64,000 bases of DNA from Candidatus Poribacteria bacterium (lineage in GTDB: Bacteria; Poribacteria; WGA-4E; WGA-3G), in the NCBI GenBank assembly GCA_022827625.1, contig JAJEIE010000033.1, positions 248,001 to 312,000 of the forward strand, in the 5' to 3' direction. Made by a program: the position numbers and the translations under genes. Below, piece by piece: positions 27,257-35,885 of the stretch. The notes under the pieces were generated by a model that saw nothing but the letters and a program-made list of their open reading frames with translations, was not told the DNA's origin and did not search any database. The first letter of the stretch is position 1; each line of letters opens with the position of its first letter.

Positions 27257-27604
27257 TTAAACGTCCTGTAGTGAATCGAAATAAGCCTTGAGGGACTTCC
27301 GTGCCTGGGAAAGTAAATTGCTTGGCACAAGGACATCTCCCCATTCAGATTCCGTGAGATTGCCTTTCACACCGCCATAATAAGGGACTTCATGGCAGCG
27401 CAAATAGACAGGAATGCCGTCCTCCTCTAAAACGCTCTGAAGGATATTTCCTGCCATTTCATTTGGTACAGATTCAACAGCGTACCAATCCCCATACTCC
27501 GTTACTTCGGTTTGCATGCGTTCAGGCACGAGTTGTACCTGGCAATCCGCACACATTGATACTTCTGGTTTATATTCAGCGTTGCATTGTGGACAAAACG
27601 GCAT
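27257..27604 (-). CDS. Zinc-ribbon plus DUF2007-like small protein
   Basis: 115 residues. MPFCPQCNAEYKPEVSMCADCQVQL (read as CxxC...CxxC) is an N-terminal zinc ribbon. The rest (WYAVESVPNEMAGNILQSVLEEDGIPVYLR...GDVLVPSNLLSQARKSLKAY) matches the DUF2007 pattern of small signal-transducing-like domains. Cytoplasmic; function unknown. A strong AGGAGGAACATC precedes the ATG. Confidence 0.75.
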   Translation of the reverse strand: MPFCPQCNAEYKPEVSMCADCQVQLVPERMQTEVTEYGDWYAVESVPNEMAGNILQSVLEEDGIPVYLRCHEVPYYGGVKGNLTESEWGDVLVPSNLLSQARKSLKAYFDSLQDV

Positions 27605-27886
27605 GATGTTCCTCCTTATGAATGGGAGAGGCTGGACCTCACCAGTAAAAGAACCTTTGGGTTTCGGAGTTGTGTGGTGCCTTGCCGTGTTGCATCGGCT
27701 AATGGGAGTCGCCGTTGTTTAACCTAATCTCGTTATAGTAGCATAAAAGAAAAAAATTGTCAAGCGTATTTTTAAGGTGTCAGTTGTCAGCGGTCAGCGA
27801 TCGGCAGTCAGCAATTGGTAAGGGTCGCGACTGGAAGATCAGCGAGGTTAGGAAACCTCGCCTACCGAGTGTGGTGTATTGTGGTG
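27605..27886. other. 282-bp gap with TCAGC repeats and a REP-like hairpin
   Basis: GTCAGTTGTCAGCGGTCAGC and CGGCAGTCAGCAATTGG (about 27780-27815) are low-complexity TCAGC repeats. GCGAGGTTAGGAAACCTCGC + CTACC (27842-27866) is a REP-like hairpin with the usual tail. No gene is seen. Confidence 0.55.
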
Positions 27887-28708
27887 TTAGGTTGGGAATT
27901 GCCAGAGCTGCAGTGCGGTCTTGCCTAACACCGATTCCCGATCTTCGGGTGTAAAGAAATCCATTTCGTCGCGGACGACTGCTAAGGTTTCCGCATAAGT
28001 GGCGTGTGTGAGACAGACGGGCCAGTCTGTACCCCACATAATCCGCGAACCGCCGAATGCGTGATATACCTTTTTGACCTGATCGTATGTGTCCGCCCAC
28101 GGAAAACCGGTCTTCGAGATTGACCACGTGTGGCTTATCTTGACATAAACCTTGGGGAAGCGCGCCAAGTCGAGCAGCAGTTCGTGCTTTTCAGGCGCAT
28201 CGGGTGCACAACCCGCCATGTGATCAATCACAACATCAAGATTCGGATGTTGCTCTATAAGGGGCACGAGATCTACCAACCGATCCGCTCCGGTGAGAAT
28301 CAACATCGGCACACCGAGGTCTTCGGCGCGACGGAAGATGGGTGGCATCAACGGTCCCGCGAACCAATCGCCATCGGGTCCCACAGATGGGCTCAGACGG
28401 ACACCGTGAAACCCATCTTCCTCTGTCCAGCGACTGAGATGGTCAGGTGCTTCGGGATCTTCGGGGTTGATTCGGCAGACCCCCATGAATTTATCGGGGT
28501 ATCTTTTCATTGCGTCCGCTGCGTAACGGTTATCCCATCGGTAGTGGATGACCTGAACAAGGACGGTTTTTTCAACGCCGTTCGTTGCCATTAACGCCAA
28601 GAGCGTTTCTGCAGTGGCATCGTCTTCTGGTGGGTTTGTTGTTTCCGGTGCCCACGGGAAGCGTGGATCGTTTTTCCAGACGTGAACATGTGGGTCAATG
28701 ATTCGCAT
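27887..28708 (-). CDS. Amidohydrolase-2 family (TIM-barrel) hydrolase
   Basis: 273 residues. IIDPHVHVWKNDPRFPW at the N-terminus is the HxH metal motif in the form used by the fuconolactonase/dicarboxylate-hydrolase type. Later landmarks are GFHGVRLSP, LDVVIDHMAGC, VYVKISHTW and RIMWGTDWPV, the last with the conserved Asp. Likely role: hydrolysis of a lactone or similar cyclic or carboxylated compound from sugar or aromatic breakdown. Start: ATG with AAAGGAACC upstream. Confidence 0.85.
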   Translation of the reverse strand: MRIIDPHVHVWKNDPRFPWAPETTNPPEDDATAETLLALMATNGVEKTVLVQVIHYRWDNRYAADAMKRYPDKFMGVCRINPEDPEAPDHLSRWTEEDGFHGVRLSPSVGPDGDWFAGPLMPPIFRRAEDLGVPMLILTGADRLVDLVPLIEQHPNLDVVIDHMAGCAPDAPEKHELLLDLARFPKVYVKISHTWSISKTGFPWADTYDQVKKVYHAFGGSRIMWGTDWPVCLTHATYAETLAVVRDEMDFFTPEDRESVLGKTALQLWQFPT

Positions 28709-28737
28709 ATTGTGGTTCCTTTTTTATAGGACGACCA

Positions 28738-28762
28738 GTGCGGTTGGAAAACCGCACCTACG
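28738..28762 (-). repeat. REP-like hairpin, GTGCGGTT stem
   Basis: GTGCGGTTggaAAACCGCAC followed by CTACG. The architecture is the same as in other elements, with a stem unrelated to them in sequence. Confidence 0.65.
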
Positions 28763-28772
28763 TATTTGGCAG

Positions 28773-29768
28773 TCAGGTGTTTTTGGTAAACCTGCTGTTC
28801 GTTAAATACCCGTACGCCCCTAAGGGTAGACAGTAAAGTAAGATTAGAATGTGCAAACTAAACCCGGCGACAGTGGCGGTCTCTACCGATGTACCGAAAT
28901 GGTGCAACAACCAGACGAAAGGAAACTCCGTTGTTCCGAAGTTGCCGACGGTTTGGACGGGAAATAAGTTAAAGACGTTCGTGAATGCGAGTGCGAATAA
29001 CACCTCGGTCATCGGAATATCAATCCCCATCTCCATAACAAGGTAGCACTGGAACCCGAAGCGGATGACGAGACAGAGTAGTGAATATAGCCACACCTCT
29101 AAAAAGCGTTGATTTGATCGAAACGCCATTAGGTCTTGCAGGACTTCCACCCCTTTGTTGACTCCCCAAGAGAGCGGTCGCACTTCGAGACGTAGTAGGG
29201 GCGCTGCGTATCGCTCTGCAAACCTCAGACAGGCATTCGGGACAGCGTACACAGAAATTACGGTTATAATCAGACCGCCACCTACCAGCAAGGGAAGCAG
29301 ATAAAGCAGCCTCCCCGAGAACGTCTCGCGGAGCTCGGTGCGCAGGAGCCACGCAGTCGCAATCACCAAACCCATTAGCAGCACAAGGTCAATCAGGCTT
29401 GCCACCAACAGCGAAGCGATGCCGTGCGTCGCTTCCACCTTCTGTCGTCGTTGCATGAGATAGACATAAGAGATGTCCCCCGTCCGCATCGGTAGAATAT
29501 TGCCCCAAAAGGTATGCAACGCCAAGATTGGAAAGATGTGATGGACACGACTCTCAAGGTTGAGTAATGCCCGAAACCGTAGCGTTTTCGCGAAAACCAA
29601 TAAACAATAGGCTATGAACCCGATTAAGAGTGCCTCTATTGACAATCTGCTGAGGGTTCGTGGGATTTCTTGGAGATCAATCTGTCTTAGAAGGAAGTAA
29701 GCTAAGATGATTGCCAGCACTGTCGGTAAGCCGATTTTGGCAATCTGCTGGAATTGCTTTCTGTTCAA
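28773..29768 (-). CDS. Lysylphosphatidylglycerol synthase-type/flippase-like membrane protein
   Basis: 331 residues with about eight hydrophobic helices, beginning GLPTVLAIILAYFLLRQIDL. The family (LPG_synthase_TM, UPF0104, AglD-like) shows PRTLSRLSIEALLIGFIAYCLLVFAKTLRFRALL, PMRTGDISYVYLMQRRQKV and NLFPVQTVGNFGTTEFPFVWLL. The conserved R-T-G-D and G-x-T-E residues are present. Members move or modify lipids or lipid-linked sugars in the inner membrane. The start is read as TTG at 29768 because no ATG lies in front of the first helix; this is uncertain. Confidence 0.8.
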   Translation of the reverse strand: MNRKQFQQIAKIGLPTVLAIILAYFLLRQIDLQEIPRTLSRLSIEALLIGFIAYCLLVFAKTLRFRALLNLESRVHHIFPILALHTFWGNILPMRTGDISYVYLMQRRQKVEATHGIASLLVASLIDLVLLMGLVIATAWLLRTELRETFSGRLLYLLPLLVGGGLIITVISVYAVPNACLRFAERYAAPLLRLEVRPLSWGVNKGVEVLQDLMAFRSNQRFLEVWLYSLLCLVIRFGFQCYLVMEMGIDIPMTEVLFALAFTNVFNLFPVQTVGNFGTTEFPFVWLLHHFGTSVETATVAGFSLHILILLYCLPLGAYGYLTNSRFTKNT

Positions 29769-29884
29769 AGGCGCGCTCGCTATCCGTGATTTTTAGACGA
29801 TCTGTTTATTTTAGAGAAGTTGTATTATGATATATGTGACAGGCTTAATTGTCAAGGGAATATTGGTTGTGCCCTAAAAAACAA

Positions 29885-29913
29885 TTGCTTTTTAGGGAGA
29901 TGTATTCTATAAT
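29885..29913 (+). promoter_or_regulatory. Sigma-70-like promoter for the MFS gene
   Basis: TTGCTT (29885-29890), a 17-bp spacer, and TATAAT (29908-29913), 45 bp before the ATG. Confidence 0.55.
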
Positions 29914-29958
29914 ATATTCTATCTATATCTTTAGGAAACACGGTATTCATCTTACTTC

Positions 29959-31182
29959 ATGAAAAATCAGCAACCCCCATCAAAAGCGTCCTCTCGGGAA
30001 CAATTCTACTTTCTGACGTTGTGCCATACCGTTCTGGACTCTTACGCGACACTTCTGTCCCATCTACAACCCCGCTTATTAGAAAAGTTCGCCACAGCCG
30101 CTACCCGAAACAGTTTAGCCGGTAATTTCGTCTCAGTTTACAGTGTTTTTAGCTCATTCGGACAGATAATCTTTGGATGGCTGTCGGATCGGGTACGGAC
30201 GGTGCATTTTGTGACGTTTGGCGTTGGACTTACTGCTATCGGTCTAAGCCTCTTATGGGTTGCCCCGTCCGTTTTATCTGTGTATATCCTCTTAGCCATC
30301 GGTGGTATCGGTATCGCCGCGTTCCATCCACAGGCGACGGCTTATGCGGGTGCTCTCGCAAAAGGTAGAGGGATAGGTACCTCTATTTTTCTCACGGGCG
30401 GTAACATTGGACGTGCCCTGGGTCCACTGGTACTGATGTACATTCCGTATCGTTTTGGTTTGGATTACCTCGTCTGGGAAATGATACCGGGTTTACTTCT
30501 CACACTGATGGTGCCAAAAGTGCTGAAATTTGATAAGGATCTGGATTTGACGGCCTCCACTCGTGGAACGCCGAGCGATGGCGTGAGACCGCAAGAGTCC
30601 TTCTGGACCGTCGCAAGTCCACGTCTGCTTCCACTGATTGTGCTTTTCATTATTGCTGCATTCCGCACCGTTACGCTCACAGGTTTAGAAACCTTCCTAT
30701 CCGTCCACTTAGACGACCAAAATTACTCGGATCAGATGCGTTCACTTGTCATCGCGCTTTTCATCTTTGCAGGTTCTATGGGTATCATGTCAAGCGGTTG
30801 GCTGATAACGCGTGTCAATACTTATGTGCTATTGCTGGTCTCGCTTCTGGGTGCACCACCGCTCCTTTATGCCTCGCTCCATACAGATGGACTTAGTTTC
30901 CTCACACTCCTCTTTTTAGGGAACGTCATCCTCACCAGCTCGATAACAGTTAACATTATCTTAGCACAGATGATGTTGCGCGGACATGAAAGCATTGCTT
31001 CCGGCTTTATGATGGGTGCGGCGTGGGGGGTCGGCGGCTTATTGAATAAATTTGTTGGTGATTTGGGGGATCAATTCGGTCTGCCGATTGTGTTAGACGG
31101 TTTGGTGATGATTCCGTTAGTCATGGCACCGCTCCTGATTCTGCTACGCGATCAACCCGATCTGTCGAAACCGAGTTTGTGA
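29959..31182 (+). CDS. MFS transporter, fosmidomycin-resistance (Fsr)-like
   Basis: 407 residues with about twelve membrane helices. The loop between helices 2 and 3 has GWLSDRVRTVHFV, the MFS signature. GIGIAAFHPQATAYAGALAKGRG and LTGGNIGRALGPL are typical of Fsr-like efflux proteins. It probably exports a small molecule in exchange for protons; the substrate is unknown. ATG after a short AT-rich leader with a good promoter; the Shine-Dalgarno is poor. Repeats of the GTCAGCA kind begin just after the stop. Confidence 0.82.
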   Translation: MKNQQPPSKASSREQFYFLTLCHTVLDSYATLLSHLQPRLLEKFATAATRNSLAGNFVSVYSVFSSFGQIIFGWLSDRVRTVHFVTFGVGLTAIGLSLLWVAPSVLSVYILLAIGGIGIAAFHPQATAYAGALAKGRGIGTSIFLTGGNIGRALGPLVLMYIPYRFGLDYLVWEMIPGLLLTLMVPKVLKFDKDLDLTASTRGTPSDGVRPQESFWTVASPRLLPLIVLFIIAAFRTVTLTGLETFLSVHLDDQNYSDQMRSLVIALFIFAGSMGIMSSGWLITRVNTYVLLLVSLLGAPPLLYASLHTDGLSFLTLLFLGNVILTSSITVNIILAQMMLRGHESIASGFMMGAAWGVGGLLNKFVGDLGDQFGLPIVLDGLVMIPLVMAPLLILLRDQPDLSKPSL

Positions 31183-31185
31183 AGG

Positions 31186-31215
31186 GCTATCAGCAGTCAG
31201 CAGTCAGCAGTCAGA
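31186..31215. repeat. CAGCAGT heptamer repeat
   Basis: ATCAGCAGTCAGCAGTCAG and a further CAGTCAGAGG make about three and a half units of a 7-bp repeat immediately after the MFS stop codon. Confidence 0.6.
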
Positions 31216-31268
31216 GGTCGCAATCAGGAGATCGCCCTACAGATAGCGGTTGGTTTCGCGTAATATTT

Positions 31269-32360
31269 TCAAAAAGTCCATAATAGGCTTAGGAAATGGG
31301 TGCTGATTAGGTCTCCGAAGAGGAGTGCGTAATCGAGACGGAACTCGCGGAGTAGGATGCCGATACCGGCGGTAATGCGGTTATCACGGTAGCCGATGCG
31401 TAATGCCAAGGGACTGCTAATATGATACTCGGCACCGAGATGCATCTGCCCGCCGTAGCGTTGCTGCCACTGGTAGGAGAGGATGAGTTTTCGACCAAAA
31501 ATATGAGGATTGGTGTACGCCACACCGACGTTCCAATTCGAGGGGATGGATTCTTTAGGCGCAGATTCGGTATTCCAAGTCAAAGTCGTCTTTGAGATGT
31601 CTTGAAGGTTCAAACCGAACGAGAAGCTGCCAACGTTTTCTAAGCCGAAAATAGCATTGAGATCCGGTAAGCGCGCAAGTATACCGACATCAAAGCCGTA
31701 GCCGCTGCTCCCATAATTATAGGTATCCAGATCCCCACTGCTCAGTCGCTGTGAAATCCATTTGGCGTTGACCCCAACCATCAACGCCGGCGGCGAAGAA
31801 TCCCTTCCAAAGTTGTCCCACCACGATTGGCTGACGACCCACCCGGTCGCGAGGGTCAGAATATAGGCGTTCTCGCTATCATTGAGGTAACCCGCTGGAT
31901 CGAAATCTGAGGCGCGCGGTCGATTCTTTGCGAGATTCTTCCGTTCATCGGCACTAATATTGGGATCGAACGCTGGAACGAGAGGGTATATGGGAATGTC
32001 GTCCACGCCTGCGCGAAGCCATGACAATCCGAGATTGAGTTTCGGTAGGAGCTGCGTCGTGCCGGAGACATAATTGAACGCACCTAATCCCGAACGTCGT
32101 GCGGCATGCATGAGACAGAATTGATACTTATCAGAAACGCCTGCGATCCCTGCGGGATTCCAGTAGGTGGCAGTGACATCGTCTGCTATGCTGACATACG
32201 CGCCCCCCAATCCGAGTGCCCGTCCACCAACGCCGTTTGTCAGAAAATCTCCGGTATAATTTTCCGCTGAAGCCGGCGGCACAACGATGGAGCCTAACGC
32301 CATCAGAACCATTAATAGACACGTGAAGATATTAGACTTCTGTTTTCGCAATTGAGTCAA
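31269..32360 (-). CDS. PorV/PorQ (UPF0164) family outer-membrane protein
   Basis: About 363 residues from a TTG at 32360, which has AAAGGAA upstream. The frame extends to a GTG at 32396, but that codon lies inside a REP-like hairpin. The signal peptide ends PPASAENYTG. The mature start FLTNGVGGRALGLGGAYVSIADDVTATYWNPAGIAG is the hallmark of the PorV/UPF0164 family of outer-membrane beta barrels. The C-terminal strands include YQWQQRYGGQMHLGAEYHIS and ITAGIGILLREFRLDYALLF. Relatives act in type IX secretion or outer-membrane transport. The NYPNPFNP-type domain on the 4038-6740 protein could be a client, which is inference. Confidence 0.8.
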   Translation of the reverse strand: MTQLRKQKSNIFTCLLMVLMALGSIVVPPASAENYTGDFLTNGVGGRALGLGGAYVSIADDVTATYWNPAGIAGVSDKYQFCLMHAARRSGLGAFNYVSGTTQLLPKLNLGLSWLRAGVDDIPIYPLVPAFDPNISADERKNLAKNRPRASDFDPAGYLNDSENAYILTLATGWVVSQSWWDNFGRDSSPPALMVGVNAKWISQRLSSGDLDTYNYGSSGYGFDVGILARLPDLNAIFGLENVGSFSFGLNLQDISKTTLTWNTESAPKESIPSNWNVGVAYTNPHIFGRKLILSYQWQQRYGGQMHLGAEYHISSPLALRIGYRDNRITAGIGILLREFRLDYALLFGDLISTHFLSLLWTF

Positions 32361-32390
32361 TTGATTTCTGTTTCCTTTGAAAAACGTGAA

Positions 32391-32414
32391 CGGCACACGG
32401 CGTGTGCCGACTAC
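32391..32414 (-). repeat. REP-like hairpin, CGGCACACG stem
   Basis: CGGCACACGgCGTGTGCCG (9-bp arms around a single G) followed by ACTAC. It supplies the GTG that would otherwise be taken as the start of the PorV gene. Confidence 0.65.
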
Positions 32415-32416
32415 TT

Positions 32417-33280
32417 TTAAACCCTATTTAGATCGAAAGCGTTCCAATAGTATTGGTACTTCGTCGAGTTCCAATCCGTATAAATTTCATCCCAACCCAT
32501 TCGGTTAAAATGCGGCAATAGCGATCCTTCTGTAACCGGTTGCGAGGCACCTTGATACCGGTAATCCACTGAAAGGCGAATCCGATCAGCGGTCTGATTC
32601 GGCAGTGCCTTGTGAACGGCGTGGCTGTGAAAGAAAAGCGCGTCGCCAATCTCGTAATCACCAACGACCCAATATAAGCCATCGGCTTCCAAGGGTGTCG
32701 TATCAATACCGAGTCCACCTGCCCCGAATGCGGGTTTGACGGGATAAATCCCGCGCCGATGTGATCCAGATAATACAGACAAGCCCCCTAACGCCGTTGG
32801 ACACGGACCGAGCGGTATCCATGCGGTATAAGTATCTTCTGTGCCTCGGATGTGGATATAGTCCTGATGTGCAGGCGTTGTGTATTTGGTGTTCTCAGGG
32901 AACATAATTCTTCCAATATTCCGCGGATGCACGAGCGTCTTCTCACCGAAGAGTTTGTCGCACATATCCAAAATTGCGGGATGATGCGCGAAGGCGTGGA
33001 ACGACTCCATGCTTTGGAATTCGTCTAAGACGGGCCAATAACCGTCATCCCCTTCCATGTAGGGACCGCCCGTCCGAATGCCGTCCATCAACGCGTCTCC
33101 ACCTTCTGCCCAGCCGTGCTGATGGCAGATTTCCAAGAAATCTCGACGTAAGTTGAAGATAGCATCAGTATCAATCAAACTACGAAAAAAAAGATACCCG
33201 TCTTGCTGTGCCTGTTCTCGGAGTTTCTCTGGCTGATCCAAGAGTTCATTTGAGACAGTAAAGGGTTTAATACTCGCCAT
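32417..33280 (-). CDS. Phytanoyl-CoA dioxygenase (PhyH) family protein
   Basis: 287 residues. Fe(II)/2-oxoglutarate-dependent oxygenase fold. TTPAHQDYIHIRG carries the HxD iron ligands, and DALFFHSHAVHKALPNQTADRIRLSVDYRYQ carries the distal His and the Arg that binds 2-oxoglutarate. WIPLGPCPTALGGLSVLSGSHRRG is the typical core strand pair. The substrate is unknown; such genes are expanded in this lineage. Start: ATG with AAGGAGC upstream. Confidence 0.88.
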   Translation of the reverse strand: MASIKPFTVSNELLDQPEKLREQAQQDGYLFFRSLIDTDAIFNLRRDFLEICHQHGWAEGGDALMDGIRTGGPYMEGDDGYWPVLDEFQSMESFHAFAHHPAILDMCDKLFGEKTLVHPRNIGRIMFPENTKYTTPAHQDYIHIRGTEDTYTAWIPLGPCPTALGGLSVLSGSHRRGIYPVKPAFGAGGLGIDTTPLEADGLYWVVGDYEIGDALFFHSHAVHKALPNQTADRIRLSVDYRYQGASQPVTEGSLLPHFNRMGWDEIYTDWNSTKYQYYWNAFDLNRV

Positions 33281-33483
33281 ACAATGCTCCTTCGCTTGCG
33301 AAAACAGTAGCGTGTCAATGTTGTGTCGTTAAAGAAATTATAGCAACAAAACGGAGGTATGTCAAATCAAAGCGGTCGGCGTTCAGCAATCAGCGGTCAG
33401 CAGTCAGTTCAGCGTCCGTTCTATTTAGCCTCTTTAGTTGTAAAGGGCATCGGTTTTCTTGAAAAAAACTGTAGCCTGAAAAA

Positions 33484-33539
33484 GGCGAGGTTAGGAATGC
33501 ACGTCGCATTTAGGCGAGTACGCCGCAAAACCTCGCCAG
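33484..33539. repeat. GGCGAGGTT hairpin interrupted by a 38-bp module
   Basis: GGCGAGGTT (33484-33492) and AACCTCGCC (33529-33537) are the arms seen compactly at 27842. Between them lies a module whose minus strand reads TTTTGCGGCGTACTCGC, which is also found at 62290 and 62585. TCAGC-type repeats lie just upstream at 33372-33408. Confidence 0.55.
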
Positions 33540-33555
33540 GGATAGAGAGGAAATA

Positions 33556-33837
33556 GGTCCGACGGGCAATGAATTGCCCTACTACAAACTGGGAACCTTT
33601 GATAACGGAGACAAGTATTGACAGGTCCGACGGGCAATGAATTGCCCTACTACAAACTGGGAACCTTTGATAATGGAGACAAGTATAGCGATGGAAAGGA
33701 AACAGGTCCGACGGGCAATGAATTGCCCTACTACAAACTGGGAACCTTTGATAATGGAGACAAGTATTGACAAGTCCGACGGGCAATGAATTGCCCTACT
33801 ACAAACTGGGAACCTTTGATAACGGAGACAAGTATTG
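33556..33837 (-). repeat. Tandem array of four REP-like units
   Basis: Four units begin at 33556, 33624, 33705 and 33773. Each has GGGCAATgaATTGCCC + TACTACAAAC and then TGGGAACCTTTGATAA...GAGACAAGTAT. Units are nearly identical, 68, 81, 68 and about 65 bp long. The second has an extra AGCGATGGAAAGGAAACA. The same hairpin occurs singly at 62339, 62459 (inverted) and 62634. Confidence 0.8.
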
Positions 33838-33921
33838 GGGCACGGGAATATTATTATATGGCAATTTCAGAAATATGATACAATAGCGTAAGCATATCCT
33901 TAAATCTTTGGGAGACACCTC

Positions 33922-35103
33922 ATGCTTAGCATCAAACATCTTGAAGCGATTTCCTTGAACGTCCCATTTTACCACGAACGGGTTAGCCAACACATGCACC
34001 GCGCTTTGACGCACGGGGAACGCGTTCACGTTTATCGCGTCGAACTCAGCAACGGTGTTATCGGCTACGGCGAAAATTTAGCAGACGAATCGGCGAACAT
34101 TGAACGCATGATTGGACAGAACGCATTTGCATGTATGAACGATGATAGCATCGGGTTCGGCATTCAGATGTCGCTTTTTGATGCGATTGGTAAATCTGTG
34201 GGTGTACCGGTCTACCAACTCATCGGACCAAAAGTCCGCGAGCGGTGTCCTATTTCGTGGTGGGACATCGATATGCCGCCAGAGGATTGGGTGGCGGAAG
34301 TCGAGGAATCCGTGAAACGCGGCTACACTTCAGCGAAACTGAAAGCGCGTCCGTGGCGCGATATCTTCGCACAAGTCGATGTTGTTGGTGATGCCGTGCC
34401 AGCAGATTACCGACTCGACATCGACTTCAACGGCTTCCTACGGACTGCGGATAACGCTATTCCGGTGCTACAACAGTTAGACGAACACCCAAACGTTGCC
34501 ATCTATGAAAGCCCATACTATCTTGGCACGGATGTCGCGGGTGCGGCGCGGTTGCAAGCGGCTGTTCAGAAACGGATTGTCGAACATTTCAACGAAGCGT
34601 GTCTGCATGCGCGATGTTGCGGTGGGTTTGTCGTTGGTGGCGGCGTGAACTCGCTCCGACGGACGAATGCGCTCTGTGCTTCGTTTGCGCAACCCTACTG
34701 GCTTCAGATGGTAGGCACGGGGATTACAACTGCATACGCAGTGCATCTCGGTGCAGTCTTGTCGCAAGCGGAATTGCCTGCGATTACGTGCCACGAGTTA
34801 TGGGAATCGGACCTGCTTGAAACACGACTGGCTGTTGTTGATGGAACGATTGCTGTTTCGGAGTCGCCGGGGTTGGGGATTACGGTGGATGAGGCAGCGT
34901 TGACGGAATATCGTGTGGATCCGTCCGCGCCGACACCGCAGCAACTCTTTCGTGAGAGTGATTATACTTGCAGGGTGCATATTCCAGACGGTAGCGGTGG
35001 TGAGACGGTTCACGATTTTAGCGGCGAGGATGTCTATTATCCGGCGTTTAGTGAGGGGGAGTATCCGGGGTTCGTGCCGGGAGTTTGGATGGAAGTGGTT
35101 TGA
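33922..35103 (+). CDS. Enolase-superfamily (mandelate racemase/muconate lactonizing) enzyme
   Basis: 393 residues. An N-terminal capping domain (IKHLEAISLNVPFYHERVSQH) is followed by a TIM barrel. Expected catalytic and metal residues are visible: SAKLKARPW (KxK-type lysines), YRLDIDFNGF (first Asp ligand) and VAIYESPYY (Glu ligand). The C-terminal GTGITTAYAVHLGAVL segment is also typical. The reaction is abstraction of a proton alpha to a carboxylate, leading to dehydration or epimerisation of a sugar acid; substrate unknown. Start: ATG with GGGAGACACCTC upstream. The stop is 11 bp before the lipoprotein start, so the two may be coupled. Confidence 0.82.
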   Translation: MLSIKHLEAISLNVPFYHERVSQHMHRALTHGERVHVYRVELSNGVIGYGENLADESANIERMIGQNAFACMNDDSIGFGIQMSLFDAIGKSVGVPVYQLIGPKVRERCPISWWDIDMPPEDWVAEVEESVKRGYTSAKLKARPWRDIFAQVDVVGDAVPADYRLDIDFNGFLRTADNAIPVLQQLDEHPNVAIYESPYYLGTDVAGAARLQAAVQKRIVEHFNEACLHARCCGGFVVGGGVNSLRRTNALCASFAQPYWLQMVGTGITTAYAVHLGAVLSQAELPAITCHELWESDLLETRLAVVDGTIAVSESPGLGITVDEAALTEYRVDPSAPTPQQLFRESDYTCRVHIPDGSGGETVHDFSGEDVYYPAFSEGEYPGFVPGVWMEVV

Positions 35104-35114
35104 AAAGGGACGAG

Positions 35115-35885
35115 ATGCGGCTGATTCTTTTTACTGCTTGTGGGATATTACTACTCTTGTTTGGCTGCGGTTCGGACGAAACGCCTGAACCGATAGAAGT
35201 CGTGCCAAACTATTTCCCCGACGGCATCGGCACCCGATGGGTTTATCTACATTCTGACGGAAGCCAAGGGACAACTGAAGTTAACGACGAAATAAACATT
35301 GACGGCAAGAACTATCGAACCCTCAAGGAAACACCACCAAATGAGAAAACCGATTTTAACTTGCTGAAACCTATCTCCTATTGGGTCACAGAAAATCAGA
35401 TTCTTTTCGCTGTGGGTGGGGAGGTTGACCACTATGTTCAAAACGAAATCCCGGCTTTGGTCCAAGACGATCTTGCAGGTTTGGACGTGCGTGTTATAGT
35501 AGAACCTGTTTCACCGCCTGAACTGGTCTTCCTGCACTTTCCATCGAGTCCGAGTTTTCAGTGGAATGCCCTTAATATGAAGGTTAACGGGAGTATTATG
35601 TTGCAGAATCTTGCCCTCCTTCAGTTTCCCTTTGAAGTGGTTATTCGTGTCACGGGTGAAGTCGTCGCCGAAGGTCCCCTCGAAACGCCTGCCGGAAACT
35701 TTGAGAACGCCTATCAACTTGAATATCAGACGGAAATCACACAGACGCTTTTTTCAGAAACAGAAACGATAGCGCATCGCCAGACGATATGGTTTGTGCC
35801 TTATGTTGGGATCGCGAAAAGTGAAAACGAATTAGGAGGGTCAGAGTTGATTGCGTATTCCTTGGCACAAGGGGTCGAAGAGTAA
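35115..35885 (+). CDS. Lipoprotein of unknown function
   Basis: 256 residues. I start at 35115 (MRLILFTACGILLLLFGCGSDE) because AAAGGGACGAG precedes it and it gives a perfect lipoprotein signal with Cys18. The frame extends 10 codons further up into the preceding gene. The mature protein is beta-rich: YFPDGIGTRWVYLHSDGSQG, EVVAEGPLETPAGNFENAYQLEY, QTIWFVPYVGIAKSE. This layout, in which a value is converted and checked after 'TPAGxFxNAY', is common among surface lipoproteins of unknown role. Its last four codons and stop (GVEE-stop) are part of a 108-bp tandem duplication. Confidence 0.75.
   Translation: MRLILFTACGILLLLFGCGSDETPEPIEVVPNYFPDGIGTRWVYLHSDGSQGTTEVNDEINIDGKNYRTLKETPPNEKTDFNLLKPISYWVTENQILFAVGGEVDHYVQNEIPALVQDDLAGLDVRVIVEPVSPPELVFLHFPSSPSFQWNALNMKVNGSIMLQNLALLQFPFEVVIRVTGEVVAEGPLETPAGNFENAYQLEYQTEITQTLFSETETIAHRQTIWFVPYVGIAKSENELGGSELIAYSLAQGVEE

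Noticed and set aside
33556-33837. Possible CRISPR array
   Set aside because: Repeat units are complete near-identical copies without variable spacers, each with a REP-like hairpin.
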